A stretch of 50,302 bases of DNA, taken from Schleiferiaceae bacterium (GTDB lineage Bacteria > Bacteroidota > Bacteroidia > Flavobacteriales > Schleiferiaceae). The position numbers were made by a program, and so were the translations under genes. The notes under the pieces were generated by a model. It was not told the origin of the DNA and made no database searches. It was given only the letters and a program-made list of their open reading frames with translations. The stretch is taken from assembly GCA_029254375.1 (NCBI GenBank), contig JAQWXR010000016.1, forward strand, positions 1 through 50,302, given 5' to 3'. The stretch's first letter is position 1. Every line of letters starts with the position of its first letter. This document shows, piece after piece, positions 43,022 through 50,302 of this stretch.

Positions 43022-45254
43022 CTATCTCACGGACATTAGAACCGAGCTGAAGCACGTGTGCCGGATAGTTCAATCCAATCAACAACGGCCCTACCGCCTC
43101 CATGCTCCCCATGGATTGAAGGAGTTTGTATGAAATATTCGCAGAGCTCAAGCCTGGGAAAATAAAAATGTTGGGCTCTTTTCCTACCAAATCGCTAAAA
43201 GGAAATTGCTCGTTGAGCAAGCTATTGTCAACGGCAAAATTGGCTTGCATTTCACCATCTGCAATAAGTCCCGGCTCGCGCTCACGAATGAGCTTCAAGG
43301 CTTCGCGCATCTTCCTCGGGGTCTTGCCTTCAGCGGATGATCCAAAATTGGAATAACTCAGTAAGGCCACTCGCGGCTCAAGATTCATCCGCCGCACCAT
43401 GGCCGCTGCTTCACAGGCTATTTGAGCCACTCGGTCCGCTGAAGGGTCTTGATTCATGGTAGTATCGGCAAAGAAGCGCGGGCCGCGCTTAGTCAGCATC
43501 ACATACACGCCAGCTACCGTCCTTGAATGATCCTTTGGGCCCAAAATCTCTAATACAGGCTTTACGGCTCTCGGATATTTTACCATCGAGCCCGTTATGT
43601 AGGCATCGGCATCGCCCATGCGAACCATCATAGGACCGTAATAATCCCGATTGCGCATGTTTCGGCGTGCTTCATCCACCCCAACACCTTTACGCTGACG
43701 CCATTTATAGTATTCATCCGCATACTCTGCAATGCGCGGAACGTGGAAGGACTTTACATCAATAATTTGAACATCTTCAAGTCCCAATGAATACTCCTCA
43801 TTCAATGCTTGAATGCGGGTAACGTCCCCGAGAAGGATCGGCTCTGCGATGCCCTCTTCCATGACGATTTGGGCTGCTTTTAAGACTTTGTAGTTATCCG
43901 CCTCATTGAACACCACCCGTTTTGGATTCGTCTTAGCTTTTTCCATGACCAAGCGGATAAACTTGTCATCGCGGCCAAGGCGGCTGCGCAGTTCCTCTTC
44001 GTACGCATCCCAATTAGCAATGGATGTTTTGGCAACACCGGATTCCATTGCTGCGCGTGCAACCGCCGAAGAAACCTTATAAATCAACCGGGGATCAAAC
44101 GGTTTCGGGATGATATAGTCGGGCCCAAAGGTCAAATTCCGGCTTCCATAGGCGAGGTTTACAATTTCCGGTACAGGCTCTTTAGCTAATTCCGCAATGG
44201 CGCGGACTGCGGCTAACTTCATGGGCTCGTTGATCTGCGTTGCGCGGACATCCAGTGCGCCGCGGAAGATGTACGGGAAGCCCAGGACATTATTCACCTG
44301 GTTGGGATTGTCACTTCGACCCGTCGCCATAATCAAGTCCTCACGGGTGGATTTGGCGAGCTCATATTGGATTTCGGGGTCGGGATTAGCTAAGGCAAAA
44401 ACTACCGGGTCTTTGGCCATACTTTGAATCATTTCAGGCTGGAGAATATTTCCTTTGGACAAGCCCACGAATATGTCCGCACCAACAATCGCTTCGGATA
44501 AATATCGCAACGGAGTGTCACGAGCAAAACCTAACTTTTCATGTGTTAAACCGCTACGCTCTGAATGAATGACCCCTTTGGAATCGCACATTAAGAGGTT
44601 TTCTGGCCGAACACCAAGGGATAAATACAAGGTGGCGCAGGATATTGCACTGGCTCCTGCTCCATTGAAGACCACTTTCACTTTTGAAATATCCTTGCCG
44701 ACAATTTCGAGGGCATTTAATAAAGCCGCGCCGGTAATGATAGCCGTTCCATGCTGATCGTCATGCATGACGGGGATATCCAGCTCTTCGCGCAAGCGCT
44801 GCTCAATTTCAAAGCATTCTGGCGCCGAAATATCTTCCAGATTGATTCCACCGAAGGTTGGGGCAAGGATTTTGACCGTTTGAATAAATTTTTCAGGGTC
44901 CTTGGTGTCCAATTCAAGGTCAAAAACGTCAATATCTGCAAAGATTTTGAAGAGCACTCCCTTCCCTTCCATCACTGGTTTCGATGCCAATGGGCCTATA
45001 TCTCCTAGGCCTAAAACAGCCGTACCATTCGTAATGACCGCCACCAAGTTGCCCTTTGCAGTGTAGCGGTAGGCATCCGACGGATTGGCGGCAATTTCCA
45101 AGCAGGGCTCTGCCACTCCGGGGGAGTAGGCAATACTTAAATCCCGCTGAGAATTCGACGGTTTGGTAGGAATGACTTCCACCTTTCCAGGGCGGGTCCC
45201 TTCATGGTAGTCTAATATGTCGCGCTTACGTATGGGGGCATTTTTCTTCGCCAT
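42966..45254 (-). CDS. maeB: NADP-type malic enzyme with phosphotransacetylase-like C-terminal domain
   Basis: The enzyme decarboxylates malate to pyruvate, reducing NAD(P). The 762-residue protein has a malic-enzyme half (about 1-430): [60 protein letters not shown] and [15 protein letters not shown]. The second half (about 440-760) resembles phosphotransacetylase ([18 protein letters not shown] and [13 protein letters not shown]-like segments) and is known in MaeB as a regulatory acetyl-CoA-sensing part. The ATG at 45252-45254 ([12 protein letters not shown]) is preferred over a start eight codons upstream. It is convergent with the MFS gene, sharing 56 nt at the 3' end, and divergent from the small membrane protein gene. 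Confidence 0.94.
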   Translation of the reverse strand: MAKKNAPIRKRDILDYHEGTRPGKVEVIPTKPSNSQRDLSIAYSPGVAEPCLEIAANPSDAYRYTAKGNLVAVITNGTAVLGLGDIGPLASKPVMEGKGVLFKIFADIDVFDLELDTKDPEKFIQTVKILAPTFGGINLEDISAPECFEIEQRLREELDIPVMHDDQHGTAIITGAALLNALEIVGKDISKVKVVFNGAGASAISCATLYLSLGVRPENLLMCDSKGVIHSERSGLTHEKLGFARDTPLRYLSEAIVGADIFVGLSKGNILQPEMIQSMAKDPVVFALANPDPEIQYELAKSTREDLIMATGRSDNPNQVNNVLGFPYIFRGALDVRATQINEPMKLAAVRAIAELAKEPVPEIVNLAYGSRNLTFGPDYIIPKPFDPRLIYKVSSAVARAAMESGVAKTSIANWDAYEEELRSRLGRDDKFIRLVMEKAKTNPKRVVFNEADNYKVLKAAQIVMEEGIAEPILLGDVTRIQALNEEYSLGLEDVQIIDVKSFHVPRIAEYADEYYKWRQRKGVGVDEARRNMRNRDYYGPMMVRMGDADAYITGSMVKYPRAVKPVLEILGPKDHSRTVAGVYVMLTKRGPRFFADTTMNQDPSADRVAQIACEAAAMVRRMNLEPRVALLSYSNFGSSAEGKTPRKMREALKLIREREPGLIADGEMQANFAVDNSLLNEQFPFSDLVGKEPNIFIFPGLSSANISYKLLQSMGSMEAVGPLLIGLNYPAHVLQLGSNVREIVNAAAMAVIDAQSREVID

Positions 45255-45303
45255 GGGATACTGCTTTATCAAACACAAAGGTGGGGACGATTTTTTATTG
45301 AAC

Positions 45304-45311
45304 TACCTTTG
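45304..45311 (+). promoter_or_regulatory. -7 element before the small membrane protein gene
   Basis: TACCTTTG is an exact TAnnTTTG match located 26 nt before the GTG at 45337. It lies downstream of the first in-frame ATG-like starts, so the protein most likely begins at the GTG. The same promoter would serve hflX, 10 nt after the membrane protein gene. Confidence 0.45.
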
Positions 45312-45336
45312 GAATCGGACTAAACGCATTTTAATC

Positions 45337-45774
45337 GTGTATACAGGATTACTTCACAGCCACAGACTTTTTGCCTACTTCTTTTTACTAAGCACTTTAG
45401 GGCTAGTTTTCCTTGCGCTTTACCGTCGACTTACGAGAACCGAGCAGTTTGGAATTCCAATAACATTTTTGTCCAAATTGAGCCTTATTTTGGGCCACAC
45501 TCAGCTTTTACTGGGCTTAGGCCTGTATTTTATCGGCCCTTGGTTCGAGCAGCTAACCAATAACACGGCCGAAGTCATGAAAAATGCCGACCTCCGCTGG
45601 TTTGCTTTGGAGCATATTTCAGCCAATATTGCGGGTATAGTTTTGATCACGATCGGCAACAGCAAATTCAAAAAAGCCAGTTCTGGCGCATCGAAGGACA
45701 AAGCGATCCTTGTTTTCTTTGGCCTTGGCTTCCTCCTTATTCTCTCTCGCATTCCGTGGGAGCGTCTTTTCTAA
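45337..45774 (+). CDS. small four-helix membrane protein, cytochrome b-like
   Basis: With a GTG start at 45337 the 145-residue protein begins (M)YTGLLHSHRLFAYFF, which fits the usual start of a Bacteroidota family often labelled cytochrome B. It has four predicted membrane helices (about 9-28, 42-64, 88-106 and 122-140) and histidines at HSHR, GHTQLLLGLGLYF and EHISANIAGIVLI that could hold heme, though this is not shown. A start further upstream (45217) would overlap maeB and its promoter. The gene precedes hflX by 9 nt and is probably co-transcribed with it. Confidence 0.7.
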   Translation: MYTGLLHSHRLFAYFFLLSTLGLVFLALYRRLTRTEQFGIPITFLSKLSLILGHTQLLLGLGLYFIGPWFEQLTNNTAEVMKNADLRWFALEHISANIAGIVLITIGNSKFKKASSGASKDKAILVFFGLGFLLILSRIPWERLF

Positions 45775-45783
45775 GCAGACGAT

Positions 45784-46959
45784 ATGCTAGAAAGAGATTC
45801 GGGCCGTCCGAGCCAAGCCGAGCGTTGCATTTTAATTGGTGCCATCACTCGCGAGCAGCCGGAAGCCAAAAGCGAAGAATACCTGGAGGAACTCCGCTTC
45901 CTTGCCTTCACCGCAGGCGCAGAAACCTTAGCTGTATTCACTCAGAAACTCGACCGGCCTGACTCCTCCACCTTTTTGGGAAGCGGAAAGATGGAAGAAA
46001 TCAAAGAATATATCGGAGAAGAGCGGATTGACTTGGCCATTTTTGACGATGAATTAAGTCCTTCGCAACTCAAGAATATCGAGCGCCTTTTAGAAATTAA
46101 GGTGATGGATCGAACCAATTTGATCCTGGATATTTTTGCAGCGAGAGCCCAAACTTCATATGCTCGAACCCAAGTGGAACTTGCGCAATACGAGTATCTC
46201 CTGCCGCGATTGACTCGGATGTGGACTCACCTTGAACGCCAAAAAGGCGGAATTGGCATGCGTGGCCCTGGAGAAACTCAGATTGAAACAGACCGGCGAA
46301 TCATCAAGATAAAAATCGCCCTCCTTCGCGAAAAACTGGTTAAAATTGACCGTCAAATGGCTACCCAGCGAGGAAACCGCGGGACGCTCATTCGTGCCTC
46401 CTTGGTAGGTTACACCAACGTTGGGAAGTCCACTCTGATGAATTCCCTTGGGAAGACAGATGTCTTAGCCGAGAATAAGCTCTTTGCCACCTTGGATACC
46501 ACTGTACGTAAAATTGTCATCGGAAATCTCCCCTTCCTCCTTACCGATACGGTTGGTTTTATTCGAAAGCTTCCCACTCAACTTGTGGAGTCCTTCAAGT
46601 CAACCCTGGACGAGGTTCGCGAATCTGACATTCTATTCCATGTGGTCGATATCGCCCATGATTCCTATGAGGACCATATGGCCTCGGTCAATCAAATTTT
46701 AACGGAGCTCGGCGCCCATGAGAAGCCGATTCTTGTTGTTTTCAACAAAGTGGATGCCTGGATGCCTGAAAAAGATGCCGACGGCCACCTCGGCCGAATA
46801 GAAGATGTTCAAAATCGCTGGATCAAGGAGCTCGGGGGACAATGCGTCTTCATCTCTGCAACAAATAAGGACAACTTTGATTCCCTTCGAGAGTCTATAT
46901 ATCGTGCCGTATCGACTTTACATGCCGCACGCTTCCCATTTGATACCTTTTTGTACTAG
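45784..46959 (+). CDS. hflX: GTPase HflX
   Basis: HflX binds the large ribosomal subunit and splits stalled ribosomes under stress. The 391-residue protein has the N-terminal HflX domain (FLGSGKMEEIKEYI, FDDELSPSQLKNIER, RTNLILDIFAARAQT) and the Gly-rich motif GGIGMRGPGETQIETDRR. A helical linker and the G domain follow: G1 GYTNVGKST, G3 DTVGFIRKLP, G4 NKVD and G5 SATNKDN. It ends FPFDTFLY. Length is normal. It is convergent with the acyl-CoA dehydrogenase gene across a 165-bp gap full of 8-bp repeats. Confidence 0.95.
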   Translation: MLERDSGRPSQAERCILIGAITREQPEAKSEEYLEELRFLAFTAGAETLAVFTQKLDRPDSSTFLGSGKMEEIKEYIGEERIDLAIFDDELSPSQLKNIERLLEIKVMDRTNLILDIFAARAQTSYARTQVELAQYEYLLPRLTRMWTHLERQKGGIGMRGPGETQIETDRRIIKIKIALLREKLVKIDRQMATQRGNRGTLIRASLVGYTNVGKSTLMNSLGKTDVLAENKLFATLDTTVRKIVIGNLPFLLTDTVGFIRKLPTQLVESFKSTLDEVRESDILFHVVDIAHDSYEDHMASVNQILTELGAHEKPILVVFNKVDAWMPEKDADGHLGRIEDVQNRWIKELGGQCVFISATNKDNFDSLRESIYRAVSTLHAARFPFDTFLY

Positions 46960-46987
46960 TCTCCGAAACCTATGCTGAGTCAAGCTA

Positions 46988-47130
46988 GGGTTGAAGAGTG
47001 AAAGGGTGAAATAAATGTTTTTTCTCTTTTAGCCGATCGGGTTTGCCTTGACCTTTGCTGCGCGCCAAAACTTTGCGTCGATTTGCCACCTTCAACCCTT
47101 TCACTCTTTCACCCTTTCACTCTTTCACTT
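46988..47130. repeat. inverted array of 8-bp GTGAAA-type repeats
   Basis: Three units on the left (GGGTTGAA, GAGTGAAA, GGGTGAAA, 46988-47011) face five units in the opposite orientation on the right (TTCAACCC, TTTCACTC, TTTCACCC, TTTCACTC, TTTCACTT, 47091-47130). 46996-47011 pairs perfectly over 16 bp with 47107-47122 around a 95-nt loop. The last right unit runs into the stop codon of the acyl-CoA dehydrogenase gene. The array fills most of the convergent gap after hflX and may end transcription from both sides, or be a repeat element found elsewhere in the genome. Confidence 0.85.
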
Positions 47131-48303
47131 AAATGCAGGAAGCCCAGTCACATCCATGCCCGTAATGAGTAAGTGAATGTCGTGGGTGCCTTCATAGGTC
47201 ACTACAGACTCTAAATTCATCATGTGTCGCATGATGGGGTAGTCCCCTGTGATACCCATGCCGCCGAGCATTTGACGTGCATCGCGGGCGATGGTCAAGG
47301 CCATATCAACATTGTTACGCTTCGCCATGGAGATTTGGGCCGTCGTGGCGCGCCCTTCATTCTTGAGTTGACCCAAGCGGAATGTAAGCAATTGCGCTTT
47401 AGTGATCTCGGTGATCATTTCAGCCAACTTCTTTTGCTGCAGTTGGAAAGCGCCAATCGGCTTATCAAACTGGATGCGCTCTTTCGAATAGCGGAGGGCG
47501 GTATCGTAGCAATCCATGGCCGCACCAATGGCACCCCATGCGATGCCGAATCTAGCGGAGTCTAGGCAGCCCAATGGAGCGCCTAAGCCAGATTTGTTGG
47601 GAAGGATATTTTCTTTAGGGACCTTCACGTTATCAAAAACGAGCTCACCTGTGGAGGAAGCACGAAGGGACCATTTATTGTGTGTTTCGGGGGTGCTGAA
47701 GCCTTCCATGCCGCGTTCTACGATGAGTCCATGGATTCGGCCTTCTTCGCTCTTCGCCCAAACGACCGCTACATGGCAAAAAGGAGCATTAGAAATCCAC
47801 ATTTTAGCACCGTTCAAAAGGTAATGGTCTCCCATATCCTTGAAGTTCGTCACCATGCCTCCTGGGTTGGATCCGAAATTAGGTTCGGTCAATCCAAAAC
47901 TGCCTAGCCATTCGCCACTGGCCAACTTAGGCAAGTACTTCATACGTTGCTCCTCATTGCCGTATGCATAAATCGGATACATGACCAAAGACGACTGGAC
48001 GGAGCACGTCGAACGAACCCCACTATCACCGCGCTCGATTTCCTGCATCATCAAACCGTAGGAAATTTGGTCCAATCCTGCTCCGCCGTATTCAGACGGG
48101 ATGTAGGGGCCAAATGCACCAATATCTGCGAGGCCTTTCACGATTTGCTGCGGGAATTCTGCTTTTTGTGCATATTCCTCAATAATCGGACTCACATCCC
48201 GCTTGACCCAGTCCCGGGTGGCGTCTCGTACGAGCTTATGCTCGTCACTTAAAAGTTCGTCTAGAAGGTAATAATCGGGGTGTTCAAAAAGATCAGGACG
48301 CAT
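47125..48303 (-). CDS. gcdH: acyl-CoA dehydrogenase, glutaryl-CoA dehydrogenase-like
   Basis: The 392-residue protein is an FAD acyl-CoA dehydrogenase. The segments RSTCSVQSSLVMYPIYAYG, SFGLTEPNFGSNPGGM, NKWSLRASSTGEL and the C-terminal MNLESVVTYEGTHDIH match glutaryl-CoA dehydrogenase closely. The catalytic base is Glu371 in TYEGTHDIH. Glutaryl-CoA dehydrogenase acts in lysine and tryptophan breakdown; substrate assignment by sequence alone is likely but not certain, and other short-chain acyl-CoAs are possible. The 3' end and stop codon lie within the 8-bp repeat array. An exact -7 element lies 20 nt before the start. Confidence 0.9.
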   Translation of the reverse strand: MRPDLFEHPDYYLLDELLSDEHKLVRDATRDWVKRDVSPIIEEYAQKAEFPQQIVKGLADIGAFGPYIPSEYGGAGLDQISYGLMMQEIERGDSGVRSTCSVQSSLVMYPIYAYGNEEQRMKYLPKLASGEWLGSFGLTEPNFGSNPGGMVTNFKDMGDHYLLNGAKMWISNAPFCHVAVVWAKSEEGRIHGLIVERGMEGFSTPETHNKWSLRASSTGELVFDNVKVPKENILPNKSGLGAPLGCLDSARFGIAWGAIGAAMDCYDTALRYSKERIQFDKPIGAFQLQQKKLAEMITEITKAQLLTFRLGQLKNEGRATTAQISMAKRNNVDMALTIARDARQMLGGMGITGDYPIMRHMMNLESVVTYEGTHDIHLLITGMDVTGLPAFK

Positions 48304-48322
48304 AACGAAAGGTTTGTGGGAG

Positions 48323-48330
48323 CAAAGATA
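48323..48330 (-). promoter_or_regulatory. -7 element of the acyl-CoA dehydrogenase gene
   Basis: On the minus strand TATCTTTG matches TAnnTTTG exactly and ends 20 nt before the ATG at 48303, the same spacing as at the hydrolase-engB operon. It indicates that the gene is transcribed apart from the rsgA-dtd-mazG operon upstream. Confidence 0.5.
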
Positions 48331-48353
48331 AGTCAGAGTGCATTTCGCTTTGT

Positions 48354-48686
48354 TTAACGTAGTTTGGAATTACTGGCGTGGCGGTCTTTGTCCCGGGCAC
48401 CTTTGGCGATCATGCGGCGATCAAAGGCCGCCTGCAAATCGGTCCCTGTTTGATTGGCCAGGCACAGGGTGACAAAAAGCACATCGGCCAACTCTTCGCC
48501 CAAATCTTTGGACCGGTCGCTTTCTTTTTCTGATTGCTCACCATAGCGACGGGAAATGATTCGAGCCACTTCACCTACTTCTTCGGTGAGTTGCGCCATG
48601 TTAGTGAGTTCATTAAAGTAGCGAACGCCAAATTCCTGAATCCAGGCATCCACTTCTTTCTGAAGAGATTGAATTGCTGCTTCCAT
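48354..48686 (-). CDS. MazG-like nucleotide pyrophosphohydrolase
   Basis: The 110-residue protein has the all-alpha NTP pyrophosphohydrolase motif: LTEEVGEVARII (EExxE-type) and LGEELADVLFVTLCLAN (ExxxD), the acidic residues that bind magnesium. It is a short single-domain MazG-like enzyme that would remove unwanted nucleotides such as non-canonical NTPs. It starts 1 nt after the dtd stop and is the third gene of the rsgA-dtd-mazG operon, which ends 50 nt before the acyl-CoA dehydrogenase start. Confidence 0.88.
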   Translation of the reverse strand: MEAAIQSLQKEVDAWIQEFGVRYFNELTNMAQLTEEVGEVARIISRRYGEQSEKESDRSKDLGEELADVLFVTLCLANQTGTDLQAAFDRRMIAKGARDKDRHASNSKLR

Positions 48687-48687
48687 C

Positions 48688-49140
48688 TTATTCTTTGTTT
48701 TTACTGTCTATCGTTATGGTGACCGGACCATCGTTGATCAGAGCCACTTTCATGTCCGCTCCGAATTTCCCAGATTTCACGGGCAGATTTGAGGAATTCC
48801 AGAGCTGTTCCAAAAAGTCATCATATAGGGGCTTGGAAATCCGTGGATGGGCTGCTCTATAGTAACTGGGTCGGTTTCCTTTTTTCGTAGTCGCATGTAA
48901 CGTGAATTGCGAGACAACTAGAAGCTGGCCGGAACGCTCCATGATCGAGCGATTCATCACCCCTTCATGATCTTCAAAAAGTCGCATTTTGCAGATTTTC
49001 TGGGCCATCCATGCATTGCCTTCCGGGCTATCATCCTCTTCCCAGCTGGCAAAAATGAGCAATCCTGCACCGATGGATGAATACACTTTTCCATCTATTC
49101 GAACTGAGGCCTCTTGGACTTTTTGAATCACCACGCGCAT
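48688..49140 (-). CDS. dtd: D-aminoacyl-tRNA deacylase DTD
   Basis: DTD hydrolyses D-aminoacyl-tRNA and Gly-tRNA(Ala), a translation proofreading step. The 150-residue protein begins MRVVIQKVQEASVRIDGKVY and has the catalytic SQFTLHATTKKGNRPSY motif and the cross-subunit Gly-Pro motif (NDGPVTITID). Usual enzymes read NSGPVT; Asp replaces Ser here while Gly-Pro is kept. The ATG at 49138-49140 lies 1 nt after the rsgA stop; a frame 48 codons longer runs into rsgA and is rejected. Confidence 0.94.
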   Translation of the reverse strand: MRVVIQKVQEASVRIDGKVYSSIGAGLLIFASWEEDDSPEGNAWMAQKICKMRLFEDHEGVMNRSIMERSGQLLVVSQFTLHATTKKGNRPSYYRAAHPRISKPLYDDFLEQLWNSSNLPVKSGKFGADMKVALINDGPVTITIDSKNKE

Positions 49141-49141
49141 C

Positions 49142-50089
49142 TCATTCGATTTTGGATTCGGCATGGCGATAGGGGTCATCCCCCTCATCTCCATGGAGCA
49201 TGCGCACATAGTTCTCATAACGGCTTGGAGCGACTTCATGGGCCTCATATGCCGATATGACGGCACAATTTGGCTCATCCACATGCGTGCAATTATGGTA
49301 CTTGCAGCTCTCGCTCAAGGCAAATATTTCTGGGAAATAATGGCTAACCTGATCCTTTTCCATGTTGACGAGGCCAAATCCACGAATCCCTGGGGTATCA
49401 ATTAGGTAGCCCCCAAAGTCCAAGGGATGCATTTCCGCAAAGGTGGTGGTATGCTGTCCTTGACCATGGGCGCTAGATATGGCACCTGTCTTGAGGTCCA
49501 AGCCACGTTGTAAGGCATTGGCCAGCGTGCTCTTCCCTACGCCAGAATGGCCAGAGAAAAGGCTCACCTGATCTTTTAGAACGTCGCGAAGTGCATCGAT
49601 CCCCTCCCCGCTCTGCGCCGAGACGCGCATACAGGGATATCCCGCCCGACCGTAGGCCGCCTCGCGGTAGGTCAACTCTTCCATTTCGTTGGGCCCGTAG
49701 GCATCCATTTTATTGAATACCAGAAGCGCCGGAATGCCGTAGGCTTCCGCGCTAGCCAAGAAGCGATCCATGAATCCGAGGAGGGTTTTGGGTTCCGCGA
49801 TGGTACAAATGAGAATAGCTTGGTCAATATTTGCGGCTATGACCTGGGTTTTTTTGGATAGGTTCACGGAGCGGCGGATCAGGTGATTTTTGCGCTCCAA
49901 GACATTCGAAATGGCATACCGGCCCTCTGACTCCGGCTCCAATTCAACGAAGTCTCCAACTGCCACTGGATTTGTTGCACGACTGCCCTGAAGGCGCATT
50001 GATCCGCGTAGTCGCGCATCCACGGACGGCCCATCATGCAATTGCACGCGGTACCAGCTTCCTGTTGATTTGATTACCCTGCCTGTCAT
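49142..50089 (-). CDS. rsgA: ribosome small subunit GTPase RsgA
   Basis: RsgA is a GTPase that checks late assembly of the 30S subunit. The 315-residue protein has an N-terminal OB fold (about 1-75) and then the circularly permuted G domain: G4 NKMD and G5 SAQSGEG first, then G1 GHSGVGKST and G3 DTPGIRGFG. A C-terminal zinc site follows (CKYHNCTHVDEPNC, ligands Cys, Cys, His, Cys). Length is typical. It heads the rsgA-dtd-mazG operon. An exact -7 element lies only 8 nt before the ATG. Confidence 0.95.
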   Translation of the reverse strand: MTGRVIKSTGSWYRVQLHDGPSVDARLRGSMRLQGSRATNPVAVGDFVELEPESEGRYAISNVLERKNHLIRRSVNLSKKTQVIAANIDQAILICTIAEPKTLLGFMDRFLASAEAYGIPALLVFNKMDAYGPNEMEELTYREAAYGRAGYPCMRVSAQSGEGIDALRDVLKDQVSLFSGHSGVGKSTLANALQRGLDLKTGAISSAHGQGQHTTTFAEMHPLDFGGYLIDTPGIRGFGLVNMEKDQVSHYFPEIFALSESCKYHNCTHVDEPNCAVISAYEAHEVAPSRYENYVRMLHGDEGDDPYRHAESKIE

Positions 50090-50096
50090 TTCATTC

Positions 50097-50104
50097 CAAA
50101 GATA
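50097..50104 (-). promoter_or_regulatory. -7 element of the rsgA operon
   Basis: On the minus strand TATCTTTG matches TAnnTTTG exactly, ending 8 nt before the rsgA ATG at 50089. The mRNA leader would be nearly absent. The divergent gene at 50129 has a one-mismatch element (TACTTTCG, 50112-50119). Confidence 0.5.
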
Positions 50105-50128
50105 TCTGCCTTACTTTCGGTGGGCGTT

Positions 50129-50302
50129 ATGAATATGAAAAAGTTTCTACTCCTTTTGGCCTTTTTACCTCTTGCGCTAGGGGCCAAAGACTTGATTGCC
50201 TTGCAAACGGGTCAAATTTTCGAAGGACAGCTGCTCAAACTGCAGCCTCGACATGTCGTTTTTGAAGTCCAAGGTCAGCGGTATCGCATCCCTTTGAAGG
50301 AT
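50129..50302 (+). CDS. exported protein of unknown function, N-terminal part (cut by window edge)
   Basis: Fifty-eight residues are present before the window ends. They begin with a signal peptide (MNMKKFLLLLAFLPLALGA), followed by KDLIALQTGQIFEGQLLKLQ and FEVQGQRYRIPLKD. The mature start resembles a short beta domain (repeated G-x-x-x-E-G-Q turn), but no family can be assigned. The second ATG at 50135 (MKKFLLLL) is an equally good start. The gene is divergent from rsgA, with 39 bp between the two starts. Confidence 0.6.
   Translation, partial: MNMKKFLLLLAFLPLALGAKDLIALQTGQIFEGQLLKLQPRHVVFEVQGQRYRIPLKD

Noticed and set aside
47044-47059. Sigma-54-like sequence TGCCTTGACCTTTGCT between hflX and the acyl-CoA dehydrogenase gene
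   Set aside because: The essential GG of the -24 box is GC, and no gene starts downstream on that strand.
46988-47130. The 8-bp repeats as a CRISPR array
   Set aside because: The units are only 8 bp, directly adjacent without spacers, and arranged in two opposite blocks; no cas genes are present.

Overview
This 50.3 kb window comes from a member of the Bacteroidota, most likely the Flavobacteriales. The evidence is a type IX secretion/gliding core (porP, gldK, gldL, gldM, gldN), the gliding lipoprotein genes gldB and gldC, a Thr-type PafA phosphatase, an FtsZ with the Bacteroidota C-terminal tail, and promoters carrying the TAnnTTTG -7 element of this phylum. Shine-Dalgarno sequences are largely absent. 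I cannot name the genus. Gene density is very high and no gene-free stretch exceeds about 175 bp. I see no rRNA, tRNA, CRISPR array, prophage or insertion sequence.

Layout. (1) 1-6592, minus strand: groES-groEL (groEL cut by the window edge), then an operon read miaB, small secreted protein, sigma-54-type activator, lptE, TPR-like protein, secG, in which every junction overlaps by 1-4 nt, closed by a hairpin terminator. (2) 6701-15783, plus strand: topA, an arginase-fold protein that has lost most metal ligands, porP and gldKLMN, ending at a strong terminator. (3) 15837-24544: mixed housekeeping and envelope genes: an FAD oxidoreductase, a DUF983 protein, an ABC-F ATPase, a PafA-like phosphatase, nadE, gldB-gldC, engB and an alpha/beta hydrolase. 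(4) 24658-41186, plus strand: a complete division and cell wall (dcw) cluster, mraZ-rsmH-ftsL-ftsI-murE-mraY-murD-ftsW-murG-murC-ftsQ-ftsA-ftsZ-yqeY, preceded by three TGGG repeats at 10-bp spacing that fit an MraZ operator. murB and ddl are not in the cluster. (5) 41183-50302: an outer-membrane-like protein, an MFS transporter, a maeB-type malic enzyme, a small membrane protein, hflX, a glutaryl-CoA-dehydrogenase-like enzyme, the rsgA-dtd-mazG operon, and the start of an exported protein.

Functionally, two blocks dominate: the type IX secretion/gliding motor (GldL/GldM inner-membrane motor, GldK/GldN periplasmic ring, PorP outer-membrane protein, with GldB/GldC nearby) and peptidoglycan precursor synthesis plus the divisome.

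The window is mostly conserved core genome, and I did not find a clearly new defence or mobile system. The points most worth a second look are the metal-ligand-poor arginase homologue in the secretion locus, the 826-residue FtsZ with an acidic linker of about 400 residues, -7 elements only 8-9 nt before four start codons (suggesting nearly leaderless mRNAs), a possible -24/-12 promoter before groESL, and an inverted array of 8-bp GTGAAA-type repeats between hflX and the acyl-CoA dehydrogenase gene.
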